In this document: positions 54,216 through 62,633 of the stretch, in pieces
How positions within the stretch are numbered: position 1 is the stretch's first letter
How the letters are laid out: every line of letters starts with the position of its first letter
DNA from: Micromonospora pallida
GTDB lineage: Bacteria; Actinomycetota; Actinomycetes; Mycobacteriales; Micromonosporaceae
Reading direction: 5' to 3'
Assembly (NCBI RefSeq): GCF_900090325.1
Contig: NZ_FMHW01000002.1
Span: 6,573,001-6,637,000, forward strand
DNA: 64,000 nt
Made by a program: the position numbers and the translations under genes
Notes under the pieces: model-generated
Databases searched by the model: none
Told to the model about the DNA's origin: nothing
The model's input: the letters and a program-made list of their open reading frames with translations, nothing else

Positions 54216-54578
54216 TCAGTAGACCAGTGCCTGAGCCCCGTCGGCCATCGTCTCCTCGACGAAGACCGCTGCCCCGGCGATCCGTACCCCGGGCAGCACG
54301 TCGTCAGGGCCGATGTCGCGGCGGGCGGCGCACTGGGTGCAGGCGGTGACCTTCCCCGTGGCGAGGATGACGTGCAGCAGTTCGGCCAGCGGGGCCGAGT
54401 GGGGCAGCTCGAACTCCTGCGCCCGGCCGGGCAGCGCGAACCAGGTCGACTCACCGGTCAACCAGAGTGAGACGTCCACCCCGGCCGCTGCGGCGGTGGC
54501 GGCGACGGTGAACGCCTGCGCGCACCGCTCCGGGGCGTCCGCGCCGGCGGTCACCTTGACGACGAGAGTACGTGCCAT
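54216..54578 (-). CDS. DsrE-family sulfur-relay-like protein
   Basis: A 120-residue DsrE/DsrF-like protein. The fold signature is TLVVKVTAGADAPERCAQAF at the start and VDVSLWLTGESTWFALPG in the middle. A pair of Cys in TACTQCAARRDI could carry a persulfide, as in sulfur-transfer members. TATGCT lies 7 nt before the ATG, so it is leaderless; its -10 box overlaps that of the divergent small gene at 54603. Confidence 0.82.
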   Translation of the reverse strand: MARTLVVKVTAGADAPERCAQAFTVAATAAAAGVDVSLWLTGESTWFALPGRAQEFELPHSAPLAELLHVILATGKVTACTQCAARRDIGPDDVLPGVRIAGAAVFVEETMADGAQALVY

Positions 54579-54585
54579 GTGGGCC

Positions 54586-54595
54586 AGCATAGGAT
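54586..54595. promoter_or_regulatory. Overlapping divergent -10 boxes
   Basis: On the plus strand TAGGAT (54590-54595) serves the 54603 gene; on the minus strand TATGCT (54591-54586) serves the DsrE gene. The two hexamers share two bases, and the start codons are only 24 bp apart, so the promoters cannot both be occupied. Confidence 0.55.
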
Positions 54596-54602
54596 GACCG
54601 CG

Positions 54603-54707
54603 ATGGTTACCGAGATCGGGTTCGTCAGCCTGCTGGTCGCGGGCCTCGGCGCGCTCGCCGGTGGTCTGGTCTACGTTGCCGTACGCATTTCGAGAGGTCA
54701 TTGGTGA
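54603..54707 (+). CDS. Very small membrane protein, 34 residues
   Basis: A single membrane helix (FVSLLVAGLGALAGGLVYVAV) flanked by a short start (MVTEIG) and a basic end (RISRGHW). The ATG has TAGGAT 7 nt upstream and no ribosome binding site, the leaderless pattern. The GAxxGG run suggests helix packing. It precedes the nitrobindin gene by 55 bp. Too short for most gene finders; support is promoter, composition and helix. Confidence 0.6.
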   Translation: MVTEIGFVSLLVAGLGALAGGLVYVAVRISRGHW

Positions 54708-54762
54708 GTGTGAGGAGCGAGTCGGGTCTGCGAGCCCCGCAGTCGCGAACGAAGGTGGTCCG

Positions 54763-55362
54763 GTGAGCGACAGCGACAACCCCCTGGCCCCGCCGCCGTG
54801 GCTGAACGCGCCGCCGGTCGACCCGTACCCGTACGAGGAGAGCCACGACCTGCGGGTCGGGCCGAAGCTGCACCCGGCGGTGGACGGCCTGCTGCCGTAC
54901 GTCGGGGTCTGGCGGGGTCGGGGCCGGGGCGGCTTCCCCACCATCGAGGACTTCGACTTCGCGCAGGAGATCCGGATCAGCCACGACGGGCGGCCGTTCC
55001 TCCACTACGAGTCCCGGGCGTGGATCCTCGACGAGGAGAGCCGACCGGTGCGCCCGGCCGGTCGGGAGGTCGGCTGGTGGCGACCGGTGCTCGGCGCTGA
55101 CGGTCGGGCGACCGACGAGCTGGAAGCCCTGATGACCACCCCCACCGGGGTGATGGAGCTGCACATCGGGAAGCGCAAGGGCACCCAGCTCGAGTTCGTC
55201 ACCGACGCCGTGGTGCGGACCGCCACCGCCAAGGAGGTGACCGCCGGTCACCGCCTCTTCGGCATCGTCGAGGGCGCCCTGCTGTACGCCCAGGACATGG
55301 CCGCCGTCGGCCACCCGCTCACCTCGCACCTCTCCGCCCGCCTCACCCGCGTCGCCGGCTGA
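54763..55362 (+). CDS. Nitrobindin-like heme-binding protein (FABP/THAP4 family)
   Basis: A 199-residue protein. After a Pro-rich start, the domain begins LLPYVGVWRGRGRGGFPTIEDF, the GxWxGxGxGxxP motif of nitrobindins, and ends DMAAVGHPLTSHLSARL, where the His is the likely heme ligand. Nitrobindins bind ferric heme in a ten-stranded barrel and isomerise peroxynitrite. The GTG at 54763 is the first sensible start. It converges on the aminotransferase gene. Confidence 0.9.
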   Translation: MSDSDNPLAPPPWLNAPPVDPYPYEESHDLRVGPKLHPAVDGLLPYVGVWRGRGRGGFPTIEDFDFAQEIRISHDGRPFLHYESRAWILDEESRPVRPAGREVGWWRPVLGADGRATDELEALMTTPTGVMELHIGKRKGTQLEFVTDAVVRTATAKEVTAGHRLFGIVEGALLYAQDMAAVGHPLTSHLSARLTRVAG

Positions 55363-55373
55363 TCTCCCCGCCT

Positions 55374-55448
55374 TTCGCGGTTGATCGAGAGGTTTGCGTC
55401 ACCCGGACCCCGGATCCCTGACGTGAACCTCTCGGTCAACCCCGCGAA
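55374..55448. repeat. Imperfect inverted repeat between convergent genes (family D)
   Basis: Arms contain TTCGCGG, CGAGAGGTT and CGTCA on the left and TGACG, AACCTCTCG and CCGCGAA on the right, with a 20-nt centre. It covers the end of the aminotransferase gene and probably works as a two-way terminator. Confidence 0.7.
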
Positions 55449-56323
55449 GCGAGGGCCACGAGGCGGGCGGTGTGCGGGGAGGGGAAGTGGTGCAGGGGGA
55501 TGCCGTCGAGGGCGCGGATCTCGGCGATTCCGCGTAGTGACGAGGTGAACCAGGCGGCGTCGGCCTCGCGCAGGTCACCGGGGGCGATCATCCGCTCCGC
55601 CGCGGTGAACCCCAGTTCCGGCGCGTGCGCCAGCAGCCAGGCGGCGGTCACGCCGGGCAGGATCCCGGTCCGTGCGGGCGGCACCGTGCAGAGGGTGTCC
55701 CCCTCCAGCCAGACCAGGTTCGCCGTCGGCCCCTCCAGGGCGTACCCGTCGGTGGAGACCCAGAGCACGTCGTCCACCCCGTTCCGGACCGCCCACCGGC
55801 GGGCGGCGCTGCTCAGCGCGTACGAGGTGGACTTGAACCCGGTCGGCAGCCAGTCCAGGGTGGCGCGGCAGTCGGCGGTGACGCCCAGCGGCAGCGTCGC
55901 CACGGAGATTCCGAGTCGACGGGCCCGTCGGGTCGGCTGCGGCACCTCGCCCAGCGTGGCGTAGACCGTCGGCGGGCCGCCGCCCTCCGGTCCCCGGGTG
56001 CAGACCAGCCGGAGCGCCCCCTCGACCTCGGCCGGCCAGTCGACGGTGATCGTGTTCAGCAGGTCGAGCAGGGCCGTGACCGGGGGAAGCCGCAGGTCGA
56101 GCCGGTCCGCCGCGTGAGCGAGTCGGGCCAGGTGTTCGCCGACCAGCCATGGTCGCCCGTCCCGCAGGTGCATGGTCTCGAAGACCCCGTCGCCGTGCAG
56201 CACCCCGAGGTCGTCGCCCCGCAGCACCGGTTCGCCGGTTGGCACGAGACCCCGGCCCAGCACCGCCACCCGGGGCGGTTCCGCCTGGTGGGTCCGCTCC
56301 GTCGTCCCGCTCAGTTCGGTCAC
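55436..56323 (-). CDS. Class IV aminotransferase (aminodeoxychorismate lyase-like)
   Basis: A 295-residue PLP enzyme of fold type IV. It starts RVAVLGRGLVPTGEPVLRGDDLGVLHGDGVFETM, and the PLP Lys lies in LPTGFKSTSYALSSAA. The segment EGPTANLVWLEGDTLCTVP then TGILPGVTAAWLL is typical of PabC/IlvE proteins. It could be aminodeoxychorismate lyase in folate synthesis; a branched-chain aminotransferase is less likely by length. The GTG at 56323 has TACGCT 8 nt upstream. Confidence 0.85.
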   Translation of the reverse strand: MTELSGTTERTHQAEPPRVAVLGRGLVPTGEPVLRGDDLGVLHGDGVFETMHLRDGRPWLVGEHLARLAHAADRLDLRLPPVTALLDLLNTITVDWPAEVEGALRLVCTRGPEGGGPPTVYATLGEVPQPTRRARRLGISVATLPLGVTADCRATLDWLPTGFKSTSYALSSAARRWAVRNGVDDVLWVSTDGYALEGPTANLVWLEGDTLCTVPPARTGILPGVTAAWLLAHAPELGFTAAERMIAPGDLREADAAWFTSSLRGIAEIRALDGIPLHHFPSPHTARLVALASRG

Positions 56324-56381
56324 GAACGCCGAGCGTAGCGGCGTACCGCGGTGGAGAGCCGGACCCACGCGGAGACCGATC

Positions 56382-56387
56382 TATGAT
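56382..56387 (+). promoter_or_regulatory. -10 box of the Fur-family gene
   Basis: TATGAT, 6 nt before the GTG start at 56394, a clear leaderless promoter. It lies 59 bp from the divergent aminotransferase start. Confidence 0.6.
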
Positions 56388-56393
56388 CGGACG

Positions 56394-56837
56394 GTGTCCG
56401 AAGCCTCCCTCGCCGAGCTGTTGCGCTCCCGTGGGCTGCGGCTGACCCCGCAGCGGCAGTTGGTCCTGCAAGCGGTGCTGGACCTGGAGCACGCCACACC
56501 GGAGCAGGTGCATACCGCGGTCCGCGAGGTGGCCGCCGGGGTCAACATCACCACGATCTACCGCACACTGGAACTGCTGGAGAAGCTGGGTCTGGTCAAA
56601 CACACCCACCTCTCGCACGGCTCGCCGACCTACCACGCCGCCGGTGAGCACCAGCACATCCACCTGGTCTGCCGGGAGTGCGGCAAGATCGAGGAGGTGC
56701 AGCCGGAGCTGCTGCGTCCGGTCGCCGACCGGTTGCTCGCCGAGCGCGGCTTCGCCGCCGACGTCGGGCACGTGGCGCTCTTCGGCATCTGCGGGGACTG
56801 TGGTAGCAGCCAGTGTGAAAGCGGGGAACAGGCATGA
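56394..56837 (+). CDS. Fur-family metal-responsive regulator
   Basis: A 147-residue Fur-family protein. The DNA-binding part (about 5-80) has RSRGLRLTPQRQLVLQAV and NITTIYRTLELLEKLGLV. The metal part has EHQHIHLVCRECGKIEEV with Cys93/Cys96 and FGICGDCG with Cys133/Cys136, the structural zinc pairs. It could be Fur, Zur or another member; the sequence alone does not settle it. The gene overlaps the ygfZ-like gene by 4 bp. Confidence 0.88.
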   Translation: MSEASLAELLRSRGLRLTPQRQLVLQAVLDLEHATPEQVHTAVREVAAGVNITTIYRTLELLEKLGLVKHTHLSHGSPTYHAAGEHQHIHLVCRECGKIEEVQPELLRPVADRLLAERGFAADVGHVALFGICGDCGSSQCESGEQA

Positions 56838-57955
56838 TCGAGATCGCGGGAGCCGTACCGGTCGAGGCCATCGACACCGAGACCCGGGACCAGCCGGACC
56901 CGGCCCACCGGTCGGCCGGGGTACGCGGCGTCGCCGCCCACTACGGTGACCCGCTGCGCGAGCAGCGCACCCTCGCCACCGGGGTGGGTCTGGTCGACCG
57001 GTCGCACCGGGGCGTGGTGGCGGTGCCCGGCGAGGAACGGGCCACCTGGCTGCACACCCTGACCACCCAGCACCTGGCCGACCTGACCGCCGGCGAGGGC
57101 ACCGAACTGCTCGTGCTCTCCCCGAACGGCCACGTCGAGCAGCACGCGTCGGTGGCCGAGGACGGCGACACCACCTGGTTGGACACCGAGCCGGGGGGCA
57201 CCACCGGTCTGCTGACGTACCTGGAGCGGATGCGGTTCTTCAGCAAGGTCGAACCCCGGGACGCCACCGCCGAGCGCGCGCTGCTCTCCCTGGTCGGCCC
57301 GGACACCGCCGAGGCGCTCGGCGCGCTCGGCGTGACCGGGCTGGGTGAACCGGACACCCTCGCCGTGCCGGGTCCGAAGTTCGCCACCGGCTCCGTGCCG
57401 CCGCGCGCCACCGCCCGGTACGACGTCCGTCCGCTGCCCGCCGGTGGCTGGGCGCGACGTGGCCCGCTCGGCGTGGACCTGCTGGTCCCCCGGGAGTCGA
57501 TGGACGATGTGGTCGGCACGCTGCGCGGCGCCGGGGTGCCGGTGGCCGGGCTGTGGGCGTACGAGGCGATGCGGGTGGCCGCCCGCCGGGCCCGGGTCGG
57601 GGTGGACACCGACCACCGGACCATCCCCGCCGAGGTGGACCTGATCGCCCCGGCCGTGCACCTGGCGAAGGGCTGCTACCGGGGCCAGGAGACGGTGGCC
57701 CGGGTGCACAACCTCGGCCGTCCGCCGCGTCGCCTCGTCCTGCTGCACCTGGACGGGGTGACCAGCGACCGGCTCCCGGCCGCCGGCACGCCGGTGACCC
57801 AGGACGGCCGGGCGGTCGGCTTCCTCGGCACCGCCGTGCAGCACTTCGAGCTGGGGCAGATCGCCCTCGCCGTGGTCAAGCGGAACGTGCCCGACGACGC
57901 CCGCCTCCTGGTCGGCGAGGCCGCGGCGGCGATCGACCCCACCCCGTCGCCGTAG
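56834..57955 (+). CDS. ygfZ: YgfZ/GcvT-like folate-binding protein
   Basis: A 373-residue aminomethyltransferase-fold protein. The YgfZ signature K-G-C-Y-x-G-Q-E is exact at residues 279-286 (LAKGCYRGQETVAR). It supports iron-sulfur cluster assembly or repair in a folate-dependent way. The start ATG overlaps the stop of the Fur-family gene, so the pair is co-translated; iron regulation and iron-sulfur upkeep would fit together. Confidence 0.93.
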   Translation: MIEIAGAVPVEAIDTETRDQPDPAHRSAGVRGVAAHYGDPLREQRTLATGVGLVDRSHRGVVAVPGEERATWLHTLTTQHLADLTAGEGTELLVLSPNGHVEQHASVAEDGDTTWLDTEPGGTTGLLTYLERMRFFSKVEPRDATAERALLSLVGPDTAEALGALGVTGLGEPDTLAVPGPKFATGSVPPRATARYDVRPLPAGGWARRGPLGVDLLVPRESMDDVVGTLRGAGVPVAGLWAYEAMRVAARRARVGVDTDHRTIPAEVDLIAPAVHLAKGCYRGQETVARVHNLGRPPRRLVLLHLDGVTSDRLPAAGTPVTQDGRAVGFLGTAVQHFELGQIALAVVKRNVPDDARLLVGEAAAAIDPTPSP

Positions 57956-58003
57956 CAGGCTGCCCCGGACCGCACCGCACCGCGCTGCACCGCACCGCGC
58001 TGG

Positions 58004-58063
58004 GGTGGTAGCAGGGGACCCCTGTTACCGCTTTTTGAGTAGTAGGGGTCCCCTGCTACCACC
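58004..58063. repeat. Family A hairpin repeat, copy 5
   Basis: Arms GGTGGTAGCAGGGGACCCC and its complement around the loop ACCGCTTTTTGAG. It is followed by two short direct copies of ACCACCTCAGCCCTGCA at 58059 and 58075, as if part of the arm had been re-duplicated. It lies after the YgfZ gene. Confidence 0.87.
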
Positions 58064-58171
58064 TCAGCCCTGCAACCACCTCAGCCCTGCAACTGGATCG
58101 ACGTTCATACGACACGTTTCCCGAGTGGCGCACGAGTGACCTGGCGTGACCTGCGGTCTAGGATCGCCGAC

Positions 58172-58999
58172 ATGACAACAGGGACGTTGATCACGGTTGC
58201 CCCGACCGGTGCCGAGTCGGCCAAGGCGGAGGTGCCGGCCCTGCCGGTGACCCTCGACGAACTGCTGCTGACCGCCAAGGAGTGCGAGGCGATCGGTGCC
58301 GCCGTGATCCACGTCCACATCCGGGACGACGATGCGAAGCCCACCCTCGACCAGGGACGGCTGCGCGACACGGTGGCCGCGCTGCGGGAGAGCACCGGGC
58401 TGATCGTGCAGCTCTCCACCGGTGGCGCGGTGACCGACCCGGAGGCCGCCCGGCTGGCCGTGCTCGACGCCGGCCCGGACATGGCCTCCTGCACCATGGG
58501 GACGGTCAACTTCGGAGACGACGTCTTCCTCAACCGCTGGGAGTTCATCGTCGACCTGCACACCCGGATGCAGGAGCGCGGCGTCGTCCCCGAGTACGAG
58601 ATCTTCGACCTAGGCCACCTGACCGCCCTGCAACGCCTGCTCGGCAAGTACGGGCTGCCGGCCGGCGGGCACGTGCACGTCGACTTCGTGATGGGGGTGC
58701 CGGGCGGGATGCCGGGCACCGCCGAGGCGCTGGTCGCGTGCCGCCAGGCGGTGCGGGACCTGCCGGAGGGCACCACCTTCTCGGCCACCGGCATTGGACG
58801 CAGCACCATCCCGGTGATGCTGGCCTCGCTGGCCACCGGGGGTCACCTGCGGGTCGGCATGGAGGACACCGTCACCTACGCCAGGCGGCAGCCGGTCGAG
58901 TCGAACATGCAGCTCGTCGCCCGCGCGGTCGCCGCCGCCCAGCTCGCCCAGCGTCCGCCGTTGACCCCGATCGAGGCCCGGCAGCTCCTCGGCCTGTAA
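58172..58999 (+). CDS. BKACE-family protein (3-keto-5-aminohexanoate cleavage, DUF849)
   Basis: A 275-residue TIM-barrel protein of the beta-keto acid cleavage family, which condenses a beta-keto acid with acetyl-CoA and splits off acetoacetate. LITVAPTGAE starts the barrel, AAVIHVHIRDDDAK gives the zinc-binding H-V-H, and VHVDFVMGVPGGMPG and LRVGMEDTV fit the family. The substrate varies widely and is unknown here. TAGGAT lies 7 nt before the ATG, so it is leaderless. Confidence 0.9.
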   Translation: MTTGTLITVAPTGAESAKAEVPALPVTLDELLLTAKECEAIGAAVIHVHIRDDDAKPTLDQGRLRDTVAALRESTGLIVQLSTGGAVTDPEAARLAVLDAGPDMASCTMGTVNFGDDVFLNRWEFIVDLHTRMQERGVVPEYEIFDLGHLTALQRLLGKYGLPAGGHVHVDFVMGVPGGMPGTAEALVACRQAVRDLPEGTTFSATGIGRSTIPVMLASLATGGHLRVGMEDTVTYARRQPVESNMQLVARAVAAAQLAQRPPLTPIEARQLLGL

Positions 59000-59028
59000 C
59001 CGCAGGTGGGGGCCGGGCGGCGGCGAGC

Positions 59029-60010
59029 GTGGCACCGGTACCGTTCCACCACGTGGGGACGACATACGCAGGTGGCGCGCTGCTCGCCGAGGTGGTCCGG
59101 TCGGGATTCGTGGAGGGCCTCCACCGGGGCTCGGTGGTGGTGCTGGACGCGTCCGGCGCGGTGCTCGCCGGCGCCGGTGACGTCGCCGGTCCGGTCTTCC
59201 CCCGGTCGGCGAACAAGCCGATGCAGAGCGTCGGCATGCTCCGGGCCGGACTGCGGCTGACCGATCCGGCGGACCTCGCCCTGGCGTCGGCCAGCCACGC
59301 CGGGGAGGAGTTCCACCTGGCCCGGGTGGCCGCGCTGCTGGCCTCCGCCGGGCTGGACGAGTCGGCGCTGGCCTGCCCGCCCGACCTGCCCCTAGACGAG
59401 GCCGCCCGGAACGCGGTGCTGTTGGCCGGCGGCGGCCCTGCCCCGATCGGGATGAACTGCTCCGGCAAGCACACCGGGATGCTGCTCACCTGCCTCGCCG
59501 CCGGCTGGCCCACCCAGGGGTACCAGCACCCGAGCACCCGTTGCAACAGCGGCTCCGGGCCACCGTCGAGGAGTTCACCGGCGAACCGGCCGCGGCGGTC
59601 GGGGTGGACGGCTGCGGGGCCCCGGTGCTGGCGGTGTCCCTGACCGGGCTGGCCCGGGCGTACCTGCGGCTGGTGCAGGCGGAACCCGGCACGCCGGAGC
59701 GGAGCGTCGCCGACGCGATGCGGGCCAATCCCGAGATCGTCGGGGCACCCGGGCGGAGGACAGCCGGCTGATGCGTGGCCTGCCGGGCACCCTCGCCAAG
59801 GTCGGCGCGGAGGGGATCATCGCCGCCGGCCTGCCCGGGGTCGGCGCGGTCGCCGTCAAGATCGACGACGGGGCGGCCCGCGCCCGGATGCCCGTGCTCG
59901 TCTCGGCGCTGCGTCGGCTCGGCCAGGACGCCCCGATCCTGTCCGAGTACGCCGAGCTTCCGCTGCTCGGCGGGGGTGTGCCGGTCGGCGTGGTCCGTCC
60001 GGTCTGGTAG
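59029..60010 (+). pseudogene. L-asparaginase II-type gene with two frameshifts
   Basis: Three frames together spell one protein of the asparaginase II (thermolabile, Rhizobium-type) family. Frame 1 from GTG 59029 gives VVRSGFVEGLHRGSVVVLD, FPRSANKPMQS, ASHAGEEFH and PIGMNCSGKHTGML, then slips near 59534. The next frame gives QQRLRATVEEFTGE and AVGVDGCGAPV and slips near 59750. The last frame gives LAKVGAEGIIAAGLPG and GVPVGVVRPVW. A one-base G loss (CACCCGAG for CACCCGGAG) explains the first slip; the second lies in GGGGCACCCGGGCGGAGG. Either the gene is dead or the assembly has homopolymer errors. Confidence 0.85.
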
Positions 60011-60100
60011 TCGCACCGCAGCCCGGGGCGCCGGACGCCCTGCCGCCCGGGCGGCGACAGGGCCCCGGCCTGCGGCCCGGCCGCACGGGGGCGTCCGGGT

Positions 60101-60898
60101 TCAGGGGAGGAAGTCGAGCAGGGCGGCGTTGATCGGTCCGGGCCGTTCCAGCGGGAGCAGGTGGGCGGCGTCCGGTACGTCGGGGAGGCGCACCGCGTCC
60201 GGGGCGTTCGCGGCGATCAGGTCGGCGAGCCGGCTGATGTCCGGCAGGTCCGCCGCGCCGGCCGTCACCAGGACCGGCATGCGCAGTTCGGCCAGCCGTT
60301 CGACGGCGGGCGGCTCCGGTACGGTCACGTCGAGCGCGCTGAGTACGTGTTCCGTGGCGAGCGCCCGTTCGTCCATCTCCTCGGCGAAACGCAGCAGCGC
60401 GGCGTCGACGTCCGCTGGCTGCCGCTTCGGACCGACCACCCAGAACCGCACCTCGGCGGCGGCGCTGGCCGCGTAGTCGTCCGGGTCGACCTCGCCGACC
60501 AGGGCGTCCCACAGGTCGTTCGTGTCGTCGGACCACTCGTACCCGGTCACGGCGGTGCCGAGGAGCGCCAGCGCGGTGACCCGCTCCGGGTGGGTCAGCG
60601 CGGTGTCGATCGCCACCGCCCCGCCGAACGAGCAGCCGACCAGGGCCGCCCGTTCGATACCCAGCGCGTCGAGCAGGCCGACCACGTCCGTGTGGTGGGC
60701 GAAGGGGGCCGGGGGCAGTTCCGAGTCGCCGTATCCACGCAGGTCCAGGGTGATCACCCGGTGCCGGGTGGCGAGGGCGGGCACCTGCTCCCGCCACATC
60801 CGGCGGTCCGCGATTCCCGCGTGCAGCAGGAGAACCGGGGAGCCGTTGCCGGTGTCCTCGTACCCGAGTCGGGTGCCGTTCACTTCGATCATGGCCAT
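60101..60898 (-). CDS. Alpha/beta hydrolase
   Basis: A 265-residue alpha/beta-hydrolase. The oxyanion part is VLLLHAGIADRRMWREQ, the nucleophile elbow is VGCSFGGAVA with Ser, and LDLRGYGDSELP is the usual D-x-R-G-x-G-x-S. The catalytic His is probably in DVPDAAHLLPLERP. Cofactor-free ester or lactone hydrolysis is likely. TAGCGT lies 6 nt before the ATG, suggesting a leaderless start. Confidence 0.9.
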   Translation of the reverse strand: MAMIEVNGTRLGYEDTGNGSPVLLLHAGIADRRMWREQVPALATRHRVITLDLRGYGDSELPPAPFAHHTDVVGLLDALGIERAALVGCSFGGAVAIDTALTHPERVTALALLGTAVTGYEWSDDTNDLWDALVGEVDPDDYAASAAAEVRFWVVGPKRQPADVDAALLRFAEEMDERALATEHVLSALDVTVPEPPAVERLAELRMPVLVTAGAADLPDISRLADLIAANAPDAVRLPDVPDAAHLLPLERPGPINAALLDFLP

Positions 60899-60966
60899 TG
60901 GGGGACGCTATCGGACCGGCTGTGCCGCGCGGATGCGGACACCGGGGCGGAAACGATCTGAGACGT

Positions 60967-61019
60967 CGCTAACTCTGGTTAGCGTTCTGCTTGCAGGAGT
61001 TAGCGTCGGGGGTTAGCGT
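60967..61019. promoter_or_regulatory. Operator-like repeats in the XRE promoter
   Basis: Perfect inverted repeat CGCTAAC-TCTG-GTTAGCG at 60967-60984, plus TTAGCGT at 60979, 61000 and 61013. The last copy supplies the -10 box TAGCGT (61014-61019), 7 nt before the ATG. The layout suggests autorepression by the XRE protein. Confidence 0.6.
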
Positions 61020-61026
61020 CGGAGAC

Positions 61027-61827
61027 ATGGCCACCCCGAAGGATCTGCCCCGCGACGTCGGTGTTTTCATCCGTGACCTGCGGCGCAACGCGAAGATCTC
61101 GCTCCGGCAACTGGCCGAGCAGGCCGGGGTCAGCAACCCGTACCTCAGCCAGATCGAGCGCGGCCTGCGCAAGCCCAGCGCCGAGGTGCTCCAGCAGCTC
61201 GCCAGCGCGCTGCGGGTCTCCACCCCGGCGATGTACCTGCGGGCCGGTCTGCTCGACGACCGCGAGGGGCAGGGGGTGCTTGCCGCGATCGCCGTCGACC
61301 CGGACCTGACGATGGCACAGAAGCAGTCGCTCACCCAGATCTACGAGACGTTCCGCCGGGAGAACGTCCGGCTCGCCGAGGCGACCGCCACCGCCGAGCA
61401 GGCCACCGCTGCCGCCGGCCCCACCGCCGGCACCGACCGCGAGGACGCCGTCGAGGCGGCTCCCGGCGCTCCGGCTGCCGCCGGTACCGGCCCGGCTGGC
61501 GGCCCCGCTGCCGGCACGACCCCGGACAGCCTCGCTGCCCGTGCGGCGGCGGACAACCTCGCCGGTACGGCCCCGGACAGCCTCGCTGCCCGTGGGGCGG
61601 CGGACAAGCTCGCCAGTGCGGCGGCGATGGTCAACCCGGCGGCCACCGGTCCGACCACCGACAGCGGCACCCCGACCGAGGCGGTGCTGGAGTCGGTCGC
61701 CGTTACCGAGGCCGGGCCGGCTCCCGCCCCGGGCACCCGTCCGGCCGGACGGACCCGCGTCACCAACTCCCGGAAGACCACCAAGAAGGCGACCGCCCCG
61801 GCGGTCGAGGAGGAGAATCCGTCATGA
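61027..61827 (+). CDS. XRE-family helix-turn-helix regulator (Rv0474-like)
   Basis: A 266-residue protein. The HTH (about 10-67) reads VGVFIRDLRRNAKISLRQLA, then SNPYLSQIERGLRKPSAEVLQQLASAL. A helical segment to about 125 follows; the rest is Ala/Thr/Pro-rich with two near-identical repeats of TTPDSLAARAAADNLA. The C-terminal end is basic (NSRKTTKKAT). It heads an operon with HBHA-like and DUF2516 genes, the same order as Rv0474-Rv0476. The ATG is leaderless by its promoter. Confidence 0.88.
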   Translation: MATPKDLPRDVGVFIRDLRRNAKISLRQLAEQAGVSNPYLSQIERGLRKPSAEVLQQLASALRVSTPAMYLRAGLLDDREGQGVLAAIAVDPDLTMAQKQSLTQIYETFRRENVRLAEATATAEQATAAAGPTAGTDREDAVEAAPGAPAAAGTGPAGGPAAGTTPDSLAARAAADNLAGTAPDSLAARGAADKLASAAAMVNPAATGPTTDSGTPTEAVLESVAVTEAGPAPAPGTRPAGRTRVTNSRKTTKKATAPAVEEENPS

Positions 61828-62489
61828 CCCAGCCGAAGACCAGTCGCATCCCCGCTCCGATCTACGCCGCCGCCGGCGCCGGTGACCTGGCGCTCGAGCA
61901 GCTTCGCAAGCTTCCGTCCGTGGTCACCGACCTGGGCGTCCGGGTGGTCGCCGACCTCGGCGGAAAGGCCGTGGTGACCGGCTTCGAGCTGCGGCAGAAG
62001 GCCACCGAGACGCTGAAGACCGCCAACCTCACCGCCACCGGGCTGCGGGAGAAGGCGACCTCGGGCGACCTCGACCTGGACAAGGTGCGCGAGGCCGCCG
62101 GCCGCAACGCCGCCGTCGTGCTGGCCGGCGCCCAGGCCGCCCAGGAGCGGGCGCTGGCCGCGTACGGCGCGCTGGTCGCCCGGGGCGAGCGGGTGGTCGG
62201 CGCCGGCGTGCTGGAGGCCGCCGAGACCGTCAACGCCGACATCGAGACGACCGAGGCCAGCACGGACACCACCACCGCTTCCAAGGCGGCAGCCCCGGCA
62301 GCCCCGGCAGCCGAGGTGACCGAGGTGGTCGAGGTGACCGAGGTGGCCGCTACGCCGACCGACGTGGCCGAGGTCGCCGACGCCAAGCCGGCCACCGTCA
62401 AGCGGGCCCGGGCTACTCGGGCGAGTGCCGACACCCCGTCGGCGAAGCTGCCGAAGGCGACGAAGCGGACTCGCCCGGCCGTCGACTGA
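61824..62489 (+). CDS. Heparin-binding hemagglutinin (HBHA)-like protein
   Basis: A 221-residue protein. The N-terminal half is a long amphipathic helix (YAAAGAGDLALEQLRKLP, then helical coiled-coil-like stretches to about 145), as in mycobacterial HBHA. The C-terminal third is Ala/Val/Glu-rich and then Lys/Arg-rich (AKLPKATKRTRP), but with fewer K-A-A repeats than HBHA. In mycobacteria HBHA is a surface adhesin linked to lipid inclusions; the role here is likely structural and not infection-related. The start overlaps the XRE stop by 4 bp. Confidence 0.78.
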   Translation: MTQPKTSRIPAPIYAAAGAGDLALEQLRKLPSVVTDLGVRVVADLGGKAVVTGFELRQKATETLKTANLTATGLREKATSGDLDLDKVREAAGRNAAVVLAGAQAAQERALAAYGALVARGERVVGAGVLEAAETVNADIETTEASTDTTTASKAAAPAAPAAEVTEVVEVTEVAATPTDVAEVADAKPATVKRARATRASADTPSAKLPKATKRTRPAVD

Positions 62490-62572
62490 GCGGCCCGACC
62501 GCCCGCCGGGCGACCGTCGACCCCGCCCGCCCCTCGGGTACGGCACCCGGCGGCACCTGAACAGATTCACCA

Positions 62573-62618
62573 CCGGCGACCCCGGAAGCGTCCTGTCGGA
62601 CGATTCCGGGGTCGCCGG
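62573..62618 (+). terminator. Hairpin after the HBHA-like gene
   Basis: Left CCGGCGACCCCGGAAGCGTCC and right GGACGATTCCGGGGTCGCCGG pair over about 20 bp with one mismatch region, loop TGTC. It ends just before the -10 box of the DUF2516 gene. Confidence 0.82.
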
Positions 62619-62633
62619 CATAAGCTTGCCGAC

